Shown: positions 50,869-59,822 of the stretch, in pieces
Layout: every line of letters begins with the position of its first letter
Position numbering within the stretch: the first letter of the stretch is position 1
Assembly (NCBI GenBank): GCA_035690865.1
Contig: DASSKE010000005.1
Coordinates: forward strand, 1-64,000
Direction: 5' to 3'
Source: CAMLQK01 sp035690865
GTDB lineage: Bacteria; Patescibacteriota; Saccharimonadia; Saccharimonadales; UBA4665
DNA: 64,000 nt
Translations under genes and position numbers: made by a program
The notes under the pieces: generated by a model
The model's database searches: none
Seen by the model: the letters and a program-made list of their open reading frames with translations, nothing else
Told to the model about the DNA's origin: nothing

Positions 50869-51795
50869 ATGAAAATTGTAACAGCTGGCGCACGATACGC
50901 TGATATAGATGCATACGCTGGCTGTGCCGCCTATGCCGAACTTTTACAAAAGCAGGGCCACACTGCCCGCGCGGTTATTGAGGCAGTCCCCAACCAGAGC
51001 ATTCCTACAATAGTTCGCGATTGGCCGGCCGATGTCGCCACCACATATACCCCGTCAAACGACGACACATTTATTCTTGTTGACGTGTCTGAACCCGATT
51101 ATTTTGAACGCTTTGTTGATCATAGCCGCATCGAAGAAGTAATAGACCATCACCCTGGCTTTGAAGATTACTGGAAAGAGCGTATTGGCAATGGCGCGAT
51201 TATTGAACACGTAGGCGCAGCCTGCACGCAAATATTCGAAAAATGGGAGCAAGCCGGCTTATTAGACAAAATAAGCAAAACCAGTGCCCGTCTTTTAATG
51301 TGTGGCATTCTGGACAATACGCTTAACTTTGGAGCAAAAATCACCACCGAGCGCGATCACCACGCCTACGACGAACTCAGTAAAATTGCCGATTTGCCAC
51401 AAGATTGGCCCGCACAATACTTTAGTGCATGCCAAGCAGAAATTGTTGCCGATTTGCCACAAGCCATAAAGGACGACACCAAAACCATGAGTGGCTTTAA
51501 GACATTTACAGAAGTCATCGAAGTTGGCCAGTTAGCCATTTGGGACGGACAAGACGTTGCGGCTCATTCTTTTGAAACCTTTAAGCAAACGCTGCAAGCC
51601 GATCAACCCCTGTGGTTTATGAACGTCATCAGCATCAAAGACGGCCGAAGCTACTTTGTAACCGATGCGCCACAAGTGGCCGCCTGGCTCAGTACCCTCT
51701 TGGGCGTACATTTTAATGGAACCACGGCAGCGGCAGAGCGGATGTGGCTCCGCAAAGAAATCAAAAAAGCAGACATCCTGGCAGCCGAAGGCTAA
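50869..51795 (+). CDS. DHH-family phosphoesterase, family II pyrophosphatase-like
   Basis: 308 residues. The N-terminal Mn-binding motif DIDAYAGCAAYAE (about 13-25) and DHH motif VIDHHPGF (about 91) match family II inorganic pyrophosphatases and related DHH phosphoesterases. The C-terminal DHHA2-like domain (about 205-308) has EVGQLAIWDG. The substrate is not decided. The gene starts 2 bp after the previous stop and overlaps the convergent MFS gene by 4 bp. Confidence 0.82.
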   Translation: MKIVTAGARYADIDAYAGCAAYAELLQKQGHTARAVIEAVPNQSIPTIVRDWPADVATTYTPSNDDTFILVDVSEPDYFERFVDHSRIEEVIDHHPGFEDYWKERIGNGAIIEHVGAACTQIFEKWEQAGLLDKISKTSARLLMCGILDNTLNFGAKITTERDHHAYDELSKIADLPQDWPAQYFSACQAEIVADLPQAIKDDTKTMSGFKTFTEVIEVGQLAIWDGQDVAAHSFETFKQTLQADQPLWFMNVISIKDGRSYFVTDAPQVAAWLSTLLGVHFNGTTAAAERMWLRKEIKKADILAAEG

Positions 51796-52979
51796 ACTCG
51801 AGATAGCTTGCTTAGCGCCATAAACAATACCATTGCGGCAAACTGCACCGCACAAGCGCCGACTATAGTCCACTCCAAAGAATAACCAGCCGTGTAGCCA
51901 GCGACAGCTGTACCAATCGCCGCGGCGGTAATTTTAAGACTCGCGCCGGTTGTAAATACCTGGCTACGGGCATGCTCTGGCGCTTCGCGGTTGCGTACAG
52001 CAAAAATAGCCGCTAATTGGGGGCCATCGGCAAGGCCAGCAACGAGCATAGCAATAATTGCCCAGGCGTAATTAGTTGCAAACGCTAATGCCAGCATCGC
52101 TAAACCAAGAATCACTGTCGATGCAAAAGCCACCCGATCAGGGCTATATTGGGTCGGCCATTTAGCATATGCAACGGTCGCTACTAACGCGCTCACCGAC
52201 AATACCGACATGAGTACACCACCATACCCTGGATTACCCAACAATTTCGCTCCGACAAGCGGAACAATAACCCAAAGCATACCAATACCCAGATACGAAA
52301 CAACCGATACGAGCGTAATCCGCAAAAGCCGTCTATTGTTAAGAATTATTTTAAATCCCGCCTGAATCGTTTGCACAAAAGACAGAACATGTAGCCTGCT
52401 ATCGGTACGCGGCGGTAATCTCCAGGCCATTGGCAAAGCAACTACCAACAATGTAATCAAAACTACTGCTGCCCATGATACGCCCATCCAGGCAGTTATC
52501 AGTCCCGCCAAAGCTGGTCCGGCAAGGCCAGCAACATTAAACGTAGTAGCATCAATAGCGCTAGCCCGTGTCATATATTCATCCGCCACAAAAGATTTTA
52601 GCCGTGATGACCAGCCGCCCGAGATCGCTGGCATGCAAAGTCCGGCGCAAAGGGCCACCCCTACCGAAGCAAAAACAGGTACATTGCCAAGAGTAGCTAC
52701 AATGAGTGCAAGGCCGAGGGCGTAAAGTACGATTGCGCTGGCTAGCACCTTCCCTGGCTGTCGACTCCTGTCGAGCAAAGCACCAAGAAGAGGACCACCA
52801 ACCGCCGCTGATATAGTGAGTCCGGCGAGCAGCGTAGAACCTAACTTCACAGAATTGCCAGCCATACCTATAAGCAATATAGTTTGCCCGGACATTTCGT
52901 CGCCAAGCCTTGCAGGGAGTGCTCCCGCCAAGTAATGGCGGAGGTTGTAACGTATTTTTTTATTATTCACGTTACACAT
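51792..52979 (-). CDS. MFS transporter
   Basis: 395 residues, about 12 membrane segments, with typical MFS features (GGPLLGALLDRSRQPGKVL, a motif A-like loop near 65). Likely an exporter of an unknown small compound. The gene is divergent from a CGNR zinc-finger regulator; the two ATGs are only 14 bp apart. Confidence 0.88.
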   Translation of the reverse strand: MCNVNNKKIRYNLRHYLAGALPARLGDEMSGQTILLIGMAGNSVKLGSTLLAGLTISAAVGGPLLGALLDRSRQPGKVLASAIVLYALGLALIVATLGNVPVFASVGVALCAGLCMPAISGGWSSRLKSFVADEYMTRASAIDATTFNVAGLAGPALAGLITAWMGVSWAAVVLITLLVVALPMAWRLPPRTDSRLHVLSFVQTIQAGFKIILNNRRLLRITLVSVVSYLGIGMLWVIVPLVGAKLLGNPGYGGVLMSVLSVSALVATVAYAKWPTQYSPDRVAFASTVILGLAMLALAFATNYAWAIIAMLVAGLADGPQLAAIFAVRNREAPEHARSQVFTTGASLKITAAAIGTAVAGYTAGYSLEWTIVGACAVQFAAMVLFMALSKLSRV

Positions 52980-52981
52980 GA

Positions 52982-52987
52982 TATACT
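52982..52987 (+). promoter_or_regulatory. -10 box in the 14-bp gap between MFS gene and CGNR regulator
   Basis: TATACT, 6 nt before the regulator ATG at 52994. It overlaps the MFS start region and so allows mutual interference between the two promoters. Confidence 0.55.
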
Positions 52988-52993
52988 TAATTA

Positions 52994-53557
52994 ATGAACT
53001 TCGTCAATAGCTCGCCTACGTCAATGGGATCTGCCCTGTTTGCCGCCCAACGGGCCGCCGACCTCACATACGTGCTGCTCAATAAAGAGCAGCTTGATGA
53101 CATAGCCCTACTTACAGAGGTAAATCAAACACTTAAAGAATACGGCGAACAGACCAGCAAGGTTCTTGCTGGTGACATTACGTCGTTACGGGCTATTTCC
53201 TCGCAGCTTTATACCATATTTTCTGCCCAGGATGTGCGTGTAGCCGCAACGCTTATCAATACAATGCTTGCCGAACATGCTTCCGTGCCGCGACTTACCG
53301 TCCATGCCAACACCCCTTGGCATATTCATGTCGATAGCAGCGACCATGCGCCGTGGGCAGAATGGTTTGCATCTTCATCGGCGTTTGCCCTAGCAGTTCT
53401 ATTAGCCGAAAAACAGCGTAATCCTGGCGGCGTATGCGCTTCGGCAACCTGTAGTCGGCCCTTCATTGATACTGGCAAAGGAGGTGGCCGCCTGTATTGT
53501 TCACCGCGATGCGCCACCCGCGAACGTGTGGTACTCCACCGAAAGGCACATGCATAG
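52994..53557 (+). CDS. CGNR zinc-finger transcriptional regulator-like protein
   Basis: 187 residues with an ABATE-like N-terminal part and a C-terminal zinc finger: CASATCSRPFID, then RRLYCSP-type spacing and CATRERV (read here as GRLYCSPRCATRE). The family's CGNR becomes CATR. These are stress or ligand-responsive regulators; the likely target is the divergent MFS gene. No Shine-Dalgarno. Confidence 0.8.
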   Translation: MNFVNSSPTSMGSALFAAQRAADLTYVLLNKEQLDDIALLTEVNQTLKEYGEQTSKVLAGDITSLRAISSQLYTIFSAQDVRVAATLINTMLAEHASVPRLTVHANTPWHIHVDSSDHAPWAEWFASSSAFALAVLLAEKQRNPGGVCASATCSRPFIDTGKGGGRLYCSPRCATRERVVLHRKAHA

Positions 53558-53622
53558 CCATGAAAAATGCGATTATCCTGCTACAGTGATGCCTTCCCAG
53601 CGCTAGCAACTCGCACTGGCTG

Positions 53623-54084
53623 CTATATAAAGCTGTGCTCAACCTGGTCTTGTTGCGGGTTCAAACACCGAGCTCCTTGCACACCCTTCCAAAAGCTCTG
53701 GAGCGAAAAACGCAGGCCATAGCCAAAAAGCGGACCACAAGAAAGTGCCATCAAAATACCTGGAATGGGAGTGTCTAGCGTCGCCGCATAGTGAAAACCA
53801 ACCGTAAAAATGCCTAGTAGCGTCATAATAAAGCCCAGCGCCAACCAGCGGGCTTTTTTGCGAACCCTGCCCGTTTCAGACAAACTCGCTACTACAACAA
53901 TAAAGTCTTTGCTAGGCCTACAGTGGCTACATGCAAGAATATACTCTTGTATGCCATGAGCAGGACGAGCAAGGGTAAATGTCTGGGTGTGATACAGATG
54001 GGATTGACCGGTACTAAACCAGGTATGCCTTAGCTGCCCCGTAACAACATGAGATAGGTGCCTGCAAATACTGACCGCCTGCAT
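53623..54084 (-). CDS. Two-helix membrane protein, hypothetical
   Basis: 153 residues. The first 75 contain several His and Cys (VSICRHLSH; ILACSHCRPSKD), and two membrane segments follow (about 82-102 and 108-128). TGC-TACTAT (54091-54096) lies 6 nt before the ATG. No family recognised. Confidence 0.55.
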   Translation of the reverse strand: MQAVSICRHLSHVVTGQLRHTWFSTGQSHLYHTQTFTLARPAHGIQEYILACSHCRPSKDFIVVVASLSETGRVRKKARWLALGFIMTLLGIFTVGFHYAATLDTPIPGILMALSCGPLFGYGLRFSLQSFWKGVQGARCLNPQQDQVEHSFI

Positions 54085-54090
54085 GCTTAC

Positions 54091-54096
54091 ATAGTA
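54091..54096 (-). promoter_or_regulatory. -10 box, near-leaderless promoter of the 54084 gene
   Basis: TACTAT with TG three bases upstream, 6 nt before the start codon on the minus strand. Confidence 0.45.
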
Positions 54097-54132
54097 GCAC
54101 TTATTAACGGCCTATTTGCTATCATAGGGGTA

Positions 54133-54855
54133 ATGCTTAACGACATTTTGCTTTTTGTCTTAGGAATATTTACGGGCGGTGCCGCGGCGATAGTTGGCTT
54201 TGGTATTGGCAGCTTTTTAACGCCGGTGCTAGCTCTAAGCACTGGCTTTAGCGTAGCTGTTGCCGCTGTTGGTATTGCCCACTTTTTTGGTTCCGTGCTG
54301 CGCTTTTGGCTGCTCAAAAAAGAGGTAAATCGCAAAATCCTGTTTAGCTTTGGCATTGTCAGCGCCGTGTGTGGTCTTGCCGGTGCACTCTTGCAAGAAC
54401 AAGCAACCAGTGCTGCCCTAGCCATAGTTTTTGGCGGACTTATGGTGCTTGCCGGCATCTCGACGCTATTCGGCTGGGCCGATAAACTGAATATCACTGG
54501 TCCGTTGCGCTGGGTAACCGGTGCACTCAGTGGTTTTTTTGGCGGACTCGTGGGCAATCAGGGTGGCCTACGGGCGGTTGGCCTGGTCGGCTTTAGGCTT
54601 ACAAAAACCCAGTTTGTTGCTACGGCCACTGCAATTGCTCTTGCCGTCGACGTTTTTCGTGTTCCTGTTTATATTACCACCAAAGGTGCTGCATTGCGGC
54701 AGCTCATACCCGAAATCGCCATTATGTCGGCTGGGGTTATCGTTGGCACACTGCTGGGAGCACCACTGCTACGCCGCCTGCCCGAAAAGTATTTTAAGGT
54801 AATGCTAGCTGTTATTTTGGTGATTGTTGGCTTGCTTGTGGCCACAAGAACCTAG
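54133..54855 (+). CDS. TauE/SafE-family permease, second copy
   Basis: 240 residues, eight predicted membrane segments. Two half-repeats are visible: GAAAIVGFGIGSFLTPVL near 20 and GFFGGLVGNQGGLRAVGL near 135. I chose ATG 54133 (AGGGG 2-3 nt away; TATCAT -10 just upstream) since the longer frame from 54058 would overlap the divergent gene. Substrate unknown. Confidence 0.82.
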   Translation: MLNDILLFVLGIFTGGAAAIVGFGIGSFLTPVLALSTGFSVAVAAVGIAHFFGSVLRFWLLKKEVNRKILFSFGIVSAVCGLAGALLQEQATSAALAIVFGGLMVLAGISTLFGWADKLNITGPLRWVTGALSGFFGGLVGNQGGLRAVGLVGFRLTKTQFVATATAIALAVDVFRVPVYITTKGAALRQLIPEIAIMSAGVIVGTLLGAPLLRRLPEKYFKVMLAVILVIVGLLVATRT

Positions 54856-54856
54856 G

Positions 54857-55498
54857 TTACGCGAGGTTACACTCGGCAATTTTGCGGATGCAGGTGCCAT
54901 TTAGGCCCATCTCAAATAAGCCAATGCGGGTGAATTCACCGGTAAAGATGTCCGCTGGGGGCAGAACCGTCAGGTCAGGCTCAATGTCACGTGGGAACTT
55001 GGTGAGCGTTATATGCGGCCGGAACAGCTCGCCAATGGCCGGATAGCCGTACTTTTGCAGATTCTCCAACTTGAGGCCAGTGGCGTCAGTCATCTTTTGT
55101 TTGTCACTTTCACGCATACCCGATCGAAGCGCATTAAACGCTGCAACCACCTGTTCTTGCACGGCATTTACCTCGGTATTCTGAGCAAAAGCAATGTCTA
55201 CATAGCCCTTGCCATGGCCGGCGTCCTGATAAAAATAGCCGTCCTGCGTGAGGTGCTGCCTGTGCACCTGCCTGGCGATATCCTGCAACGCCGCAATGCA
55301 ATCAGCCTGACTGTCGAGGCTCATTTGGAACATATACAACGAGTTGTGGGCGTAAAAGTCATGGTCGTCAAGCGTAAAAAGCCCGCCCTGCCGGGAAAGC
55401 GTCTGGCTGGCTTGTATGGCAAGCTGCGCCTGCTCCTCGCTTGGCAGTAACACAACATTACAAGGGATGGTTTTCGGTTGGGGTGAAGATTCTTCCAT
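54857..55498 (-). CDS. 2H phosphoesterase (LigT/2'-5' RNA ligase-like)
   Basis: 213 residues. The two HxT/S motifs of the 2H superfamily are YAHNSLYMF near 50 and RPHITLTKFP near 162. These enzymes open 2',3'-cyclic phosphates or ligate tRNA halves. The substrate is not shown. The gene converges on the TauE gene, 1 bp between stops. Confidence 0.82.
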   Translation of the reverse strand: MEESSPQPKTIPCNVVLLPSEEQAQLAIQASQTLSRQGGLFTLDDHDFYAHNSLYMFQMSLDSQADCIAALQDIARQVHRQHLTQDGYFYQDAGHGKGYVDIAFAQNTEVNAVQEQVVAAFNALRSGMRESDKQKMTDATGLKLENLQKYGYPAIGELFRPHITLTKFPRDIEPDLTVLPPADIFTGEFTRIGLFEMGLNGTCIRKIAECNLA

Positions 55499-55541
55499 AT
55501 ACCAAGCCTAGCAAAAACGGCGCCCTAAGGAAACTACCTGC

Positions 55542-56081
55542 CTACAACGTAAGACGAATACGTTTAAAAACCATGGCCGGAAACGGCCCCGGCTCTTGGC
55601 CGATATCCTTATATCCCATGCGTTCAAAAAACTGCCACGAGCGTTTATTGTCTACAATTATCTCACCTTCTATTGCCGTACAGCCGATATCCTTAGCCCA
55701 AGCCTGTCGTGCTTGTTCCAGCATAGTGGCCGCCCCCCAACCCTCGTATTGCCGGTCAATTATCAAGCCCTCCATAGCAGCGCATTTTTCGTAACTATAG
55801 CCGTCGTTGCCCTCAAAGTCTATGCCACCACAAGCAAAACCTACTACTTTTTGATCAATCATTGCTGCGCGTATAAAGTGCCGTTGCGGGTTTTGAGTTG
55901 TGTCAACAATTCGGCGTCTGAACATTTCGACACCTTCAGTCCGATACAATTCAATCCGGTCTGGTATCCATGGCATGCTGCCAGGCGTTGTGTCCCGGTA
56001 GCGGTCAATAAAAATAGCGTTCATAGCTTCGGCCTGGCCTAGTGTGGGTAACGCTACAGTGACGTCTTCTCTGAATGCCAT
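55542..56081 (-). CDS. GNAT-family N-acetyltransferase
   Basis: 179 residues with GNAT motifs: VVGFACGGIDFEG (beta4), LIIDRQYEGWGAATMLEQAR (acetyl-CoA loop, here QYEGWG) and a C-terminal FERMGYKDIG. Acceptor substrate unknown. Confidence 0.85.
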   Translation of the reverse strand: MAFREDVTVALPTLGQAEAMNAIFIDRYRDTTPGSMPWIPDRIELYRTEGVEMFRRRIVDTTQNPQRHFIRAAMIDQKVVGFACGGIDFEGNDGYSYEKCAAMEGLIIDRQYEGWGAATMLEQARQAWAKDIGCTAIEGEIIVDNKRSWQFFERMGYKDIGQEPGPFPAMVFKRIRLTL

Positions 56082-56135
56082 GGCCGGATTCCTTTTACTT
56101 CCCTATTTTACGCTTAAACAGTATAGAATAGTAGC

Positions 56136-56690
56136 ATGAACGACCTCGGGAATTCAGCACAAGAACAGGTTAGTTTGCGTATTGTTGCGCGATGGGCTGC
56201 CGAGTTTGTAGCAGAGGCGATCGATATCTTTGAGGCTTATCTCCCGCATGATACAAGACCGCGCGACGCCTTACGGGCAGCACTCGCTTTTGCTGAAGGC
56301 AAGAACCGGAGCAACGAACTTCGCGCAATTGGCATGGCGGCGCTAAAAGCCGGAAAAGACGTTGACAAGCCGCCGCATTATGCAGCACGCGCCGCTACGC
56401 TGCTTGCCGCCGTGGCATATACCCATACCGACCTGCGCGATGGGACACAAGGCGTCCGCCAAGCCCAACATATTTTGGGGCCAGTCGTATATGCTGCTCT
56501 GGCAGGCGAGGCTGACGCCGATAACAACCCCGCCGTGAGCGAGGCCATCGTGCAACGAGCTGTGCATAATGCTCCACCCGAAGTTCGTCATTTACTGCGC
56601 CATTTTCCGCCTCAGCCTCCAGGCAAGAATCGCCCAGGCACGCTTTTTCATACCCTTGACTCCTCTTTGCGCACCGAGCTTGCAGCATAG
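56136..56690 (+). CDS. Imm-5-like putative immunity protein
   Basis: 184 residues, all-helical, with the pattern RWAAEFVAEAIDIFEAYLPHDTRPRDALRAALAFAEGK (residues about 18-54) found in the Imm-5-like family. No toxin gene is adjacent, so the immunity role is only by family name. Confidence 0.72.
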   Translation: MNDLGNSAQEQVSLRIVARWAAEFVAEAIDIFEAYLPHDTRPRDALRAALAFAEGKNRSNELRAIGMAALKAGKDVDKPPHYAARAATLLAAVAYTHTDLRDGTQGVRQAQHILGPVVYAALAGEADADNNPAVSEAIVQRAVHNAPPEVRHLLRHFPPQPPGKNRPGTLFHTLDSSLRTELAA

Positions 56691-56717
56691 AGGTTTTTGT
56701 ACTATAGTATTTCAATT

Positions 56718-57257
56718 ATGGCTTTTAGCGATTCTGAAACTTTTGGAAAATTTCATTTATTTACCACCCTTAATGATCGAGAGATTAGCAAAGTAGCTGG
56801 CGTTCCTATTTATACGATGGCCGAACTTACCGCGGACCCCGAAGAAGTACGCGCCGCCTACTTAAAAGCGTTGGGTGCTCTAGGCGTGCACGGTACTGAG
56901 ATTGGGCACAGCCGAACCGTTCGTAGCTACGTTAATGGCGGACAGACTGTTGCCGCAGAGCATATCTTTTGGACTCCTAAGGATCGTTTTGAAAGTACCG
57001 TATTATACGGCATTGAGGGTGATAATCAGAGCCGCCGGGCACCAGATGGCACGCTCATAACCTATGACCGCAAATCGTCAGACCAGCAAGCCCACGGTGC
57101 GCCAGGGATGCTGGCACTGCAATACGATAACCTGGCCTGGCCTCCGCAAATGCGCGTAGTTGACCTTTGTGGCGAAAGCCAAGTTGAGCAAGGGATGCCC
57201 GCCTCAACGCTGCCAACCGGCCTTGCTGCCGACCTTCGTCGCGCCGTGCAGGTGTAA
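56718..57257 (+). CDS. Hypothetical protein
   Basis: 179 residues, soluble. No family recognised; strands such as VAAEHIFWTPKDRFESTVLYGIEG alternate with short helices. I chose ATG 56718, with TATAGT 9 nt upstream; a longer frame starts at 56697. The next gene starts 5 bp after its stop. Confidence 0.6.
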   Translation: MAFSDSETFGKFHLFTTLNDREISKVAGVPIYTMAELTADPEEVRAAYLKALGALGVHGTEIGHSRTVRSYVNGGQTVAAEHIFWTPKDRFESTVLYGIEGDNQSRRAPDGTLITYDRKSSDQQAHGAPGMLALQYDNLAWPPQMRVVDLCGESQVEQGMPASTLPTGLAADLRRAVQV

Positions 57258-57262
57258 AAACT

Positions 57263-57685
57263 ATGATCAGCTCAGAACTTCTAATTGATTGCCCGTTTAA
57301 CATAAGTCCTCACGGCCTTATGCAGGCCCAGCAAAGAGTTCCGGTTGATGCAGGACACAACATTCCGGTCCTTTTGAATGATCGCCCCTTTACTATCATT
57401 GAGCCTACACTCACTTTTCTGGGCGGCAAAGCAGTATCGCTAAGCTTGGGTGCTCCTTTTGGCTTTTTGCAATGTAAAGGCGCAGGTGTTGCAGAGACTC
57501 AACAAACAGAAGATATTATTCTGACTGCCGATCCAGCAATAGCAGGACGCTGGGAGGCAGTTGTTAGCACGCCAAGCACCCTTACCGCTACCGACGAAGA
57601 TATTATGCGCAAAGGCATCAATATGTATCTATACCGGGCTGCCTTTAAACTTGCCCGAAGTGGTACTACTCGCCCTCGTCCGTAA
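57263..57685 (+). CDS. Hypothetical protein
   Basis: 140 residues, soluble, beta-rich, no family recognised (contains FTIIEPTLTFLGGKAVSLSL). Probably cotranscribed with the gene 5 bp upstream. Its 3' end overlaps the convergent gene by 20 bp. Confidence 0.55.
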   Translation: MISSELLIDCPFNISPHGLMQAQQRVPVDAGHNIPVLLNDRPFTIIEPTLTFLGGKAVSLSLGAPFGFLQCKGAGVAETQQTEDIILTADPAIAGRWEAVVSTPSTLTATDEDIMRKGINMYLYRAAFKLARSGTTRPRP

Positions 57686-58232
57686 CACATAAGAGTGTTC
57701 TGGAGAGATCTTTTAAGACTTCGGTATAGCCGGCAGTTTCTTCGGCTATCGTTCGGCCACCCTCACGGCCAAGCTCAAACGGGCAATAGCGATAAAGCCT
57801 GGTCACACCTTTTTCGAGGCGAACCCGTTCTGCATAGACATGCCGCATCTGTTGTTGCTGCCATGAGTCGCTACCAGGTGTAGCGGGCGGAAGCACCACT
57901 GTGTCGTGATAGGTATTAATGCCAGCGCTCTTCCATAGCTGTGCGCCGCCCATTGCCAGCATATCCTGTGGCAATACTACAAATTCATACTGCGAATCTT
58001 TCTCTTCAATATGCGTTAGAATGCCCATGTTGCCCGCGACATGCGGAAGAGGATGGGCTTCGCCATATTCAAGCGCCAATGAAGAAACCGCCAACGACAT
58101 TGTTCCCAGCGTGCGAACCAGTTCATCTTGCTGAAGGTGTCTGTCGGCAAAATCCTGTTCAATAAAAGACTGGACCGTAGCCCGCGCCTCCGGCGCGTCA
58201 GGTAAGTATCCGTCACCATACTTTCTTCTCAT
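57666..58232 (-). CDS. Hypothetical protein
   Basis: 188 residues, soluble, charged, no family recognised (contains YEFVVLPQDMLAMGGAQLW). I chose ATG 58232, which has TGC-TACGCT 7 nt upstream (58240-58245). Confidence 0.58.
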   Translation of the reverse strand: MRRKYGDGYLPDAPEARATVQSFIEQDFADRHLQQDELVRTLGTMSLAVSSLALEYGEAHPLPHVAGNMGILTHIEEKDSQYEFVVLPQDMLAMGGAQLWKSAGINTYHDTVVLPPATPGSDSWQQQQMRHVYAERVRLEKGVTRLYRYCPFELGREGGRTIAEETAGYTEVLKDLSRTLLCVTDEGE

Positions 58233-58239
58233 AAATCTG

Positions 58240-58245
58240 AGCGTA
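58240..58245 (-). promoter_or_regulatory. -10 box, near-leaderless promoter of the 58232 gene
   Basis: TGC-TACGCT, 7 nt before the start codon on the minus strand. Confidence 0.45.
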
Positions 58246-58313
58246 GCACAGCTAGCGTACATTTTACAAACTGTATTGCATTTCTTTTCTTTATGTTGTA
58301 TTATTAGTCTCCC

Positions 58314-59159
58314 ATGAGCGTTGAATTTAACGATTTTGAACGAGAATTCGATCCTCTAGCAGAACTCAACCTCCTTAACGACAGTCTGACCCAAAGCCTA
58401 GAAGAAGAAAGGCATTTCAATGCCCTCGTCAGACAAGGCGTACGAACCCTGGTTTGGAATGCTGTTGCCCAATATGATATATGGCCCCGCTTTTCTAAAA
58501 AATATCAGGCCAACGCGCACCAGCGCTGGATAAGTGACGACGCCCGATGCTACCCTGTTATCAGCACATATCCGGCACAAGTACATGATGCGCCCTATAA
58601 AAACCGCATTCATCATGCTACCCGCCTAGTCGGAAGCGCCCTTACCTACTATTTGCTCTCGCCCGACGAAGCCAGCCCAGACGTGCACCACCAGAAGATT
58701 CGGGCAGAGCATGGCATTAAGGTCACTAATTTGTACGACCGCCATTATGCCCATTTTGCCGAAATGATTGAGGAATATATCCCCTCGCACCCATCTATTG
58801 ACGACTCACCTCAAGAGGTCGTAAGAGAGGCCCTCCAAACCAGTCCGGACGCAAATGTGCAGCCACAGCCCTGGCAACCGTTTAATCCCGTGATCATCCT
58901 CCTTGATGTGCGCGAAGCTGGAATATCTCATCCGGTCACTACCGAAACTATCACTGATATTATCTGGGCCGACCGCTACATTGGCAAAGCAGCTTTGTCG
59001 AGCTGTCCGCCGGCTATTAGCCTTCAGGCAGGGCATTTATGCAAACGACGGGATGAACAGTTAGCAGAAGCCGGACTAGTGATGGAATCAGAAGAGTTCA
59101 TGACAATTGTACATACCATCAACAGCCATCTTTACCCGCCCACCAACAACGAGCTGTAA
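58314..59159 (+). CDS. Hypothetical protein
   Basis: 281 residues, soluble, acidic, rich in His and Asp (HHATRLVGS, PDVHHQKIRAEHG, YDRHYAHFAEM). No family recognised. TATTAT lies 9 nt before the ATG. Confidence 0.62.
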   Translation: MSVEFNDFEREFDPLAELNLLNDSLTQSLEEERHFNALVRQGVRTLVWNAVAQYDIWPRFSKKYQANAHQRWISDDARCYPVISTYPAQVHDAPYKNRIHHATRLVGSALTYYLLSPDEASPDVHHQKIRAEHGIKVTNLYDRHYAHFAEMIEEYIPSHPSIDDSPQEVVREALQTSPDANVQPQPWQPFNPVIILLDVREAGISHPVTTETITDIIWADRYIGKAALSSCPPAISLQAGHLCKRRDEQLAEAGLVMESEEFMTIVHTINSHLYPPTNNEL

Positions 59160-59226
59160 GATTCTTCATATCTTAATGGCAATCCCACCCTTATACTTTG
59201 GTGCGTAATTAAGCAAAGGGCTGCAT

Positions 59227-59379
59227 ATGGCAAAGTACGGCAAAAAAGCGCAAGAAAAAGTAGGCGAAATGCTTCACGAGCACAAGCACGAAGGCAAATT
59301 TAAAAGCCGCAAACAGGCCATTGCCGTAGGCCTTAGTAAAGCCCGCAAAGCAGGCGGCAAAGTTCCCAAAAAGAAATAG
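59227..59379 (+). CDS. Small basic protein (DUF6496-like), 50 residues
   Basis: MAKYGKKAQEKVGEMLHEH at the start, then KSRKQAIAVGLSKARKAG and a Lys-rich end. It is a short, very basic protein of the DUF6496 kind. AAAGGG lies 8 nt before the ATG. The next gene's promoter begins 3 bp after its stop. Confidence 0.72.
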   Translation: MAKYGKKAQEKVGEMLHEHKHEGKFKSRKQAIAVGLSKARKAGGKVPKKK

Positions 59380-59381
59380 TG

Positions 59382-59387
59382 TATACT
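59382..59387 (+). promoter_or_regulatory. -10 box, near-leaderless promoter of the 59394 gene
   Basis: TATACT, 6 nt before the ATG at 59394, starting 2 bp after the upstream stop. Confidence 0.5.
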
Positions 59388-59393
59388 GGCGCT

Positions 59394-59822
59394 ATGGTAC
59401 AAGCGCTTATTTTTGATTGTTTTGGTGTGCTCATAACCGACACTCCAGAGGCTGTTCGTAGTGGTAATACTAAAAATCAGGCCCTACTCGATCTGATCCT
59501 CAAACTACGGCAGCATTACAAAATTGGTTTACTGAGCAACATAACCGCAGAGGGTCTTGCTTCGCGCTTCAGCCAAGAAGAGCTTGCGCAGCATTTTGAT
59601 TGCATTGGTATATCGGACAGTATGGAGTTTGCCAAGCCGCAGCCCGAAGCTTTTAGGCATATTGCCGAGCAACTGGGTGTAGTGGCCGACAAGTGTATCA
59701 TGATTGACGACACCGACGGCCATTGCCAAGGTGCACGCAGCACTGGTATGCAAACTGTTCTTTACCGTTCTTTTGAGCAATGCAAACAGGAACTTGAAGC
59801 TCTTTTAGGCGAGCAGCTCTAA
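59394..59822 (+). CDS. HAD-like hydrolase, short, no cap
   Basis: 142 residues. LIFDCFGVLITDT (motif I; the second Asp of DxD is Cys-Phe, so nucleophile Asp present but DxD altered), LLSNIT motif II, AKPQPEAF motif III, and IDDTDGHCQGA motif IV. No cap domain is evident. Short HAD proteins of this kind are common in CPR; the altered motif I may reduce activity. Confidence 0.75.
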   Translation: MVQALIFDCFGVLITDTPEAVRSGNTKNQALLDLILKLRQHYKIGLLSNITAEGLASRFSQEELAQHFDCIGISDSMEFAKPQPEAFRHIAEQLGVVADKCIMIDDTDGHCQGARSTGMQTVLYRSFEQCKQELEALLGEQL

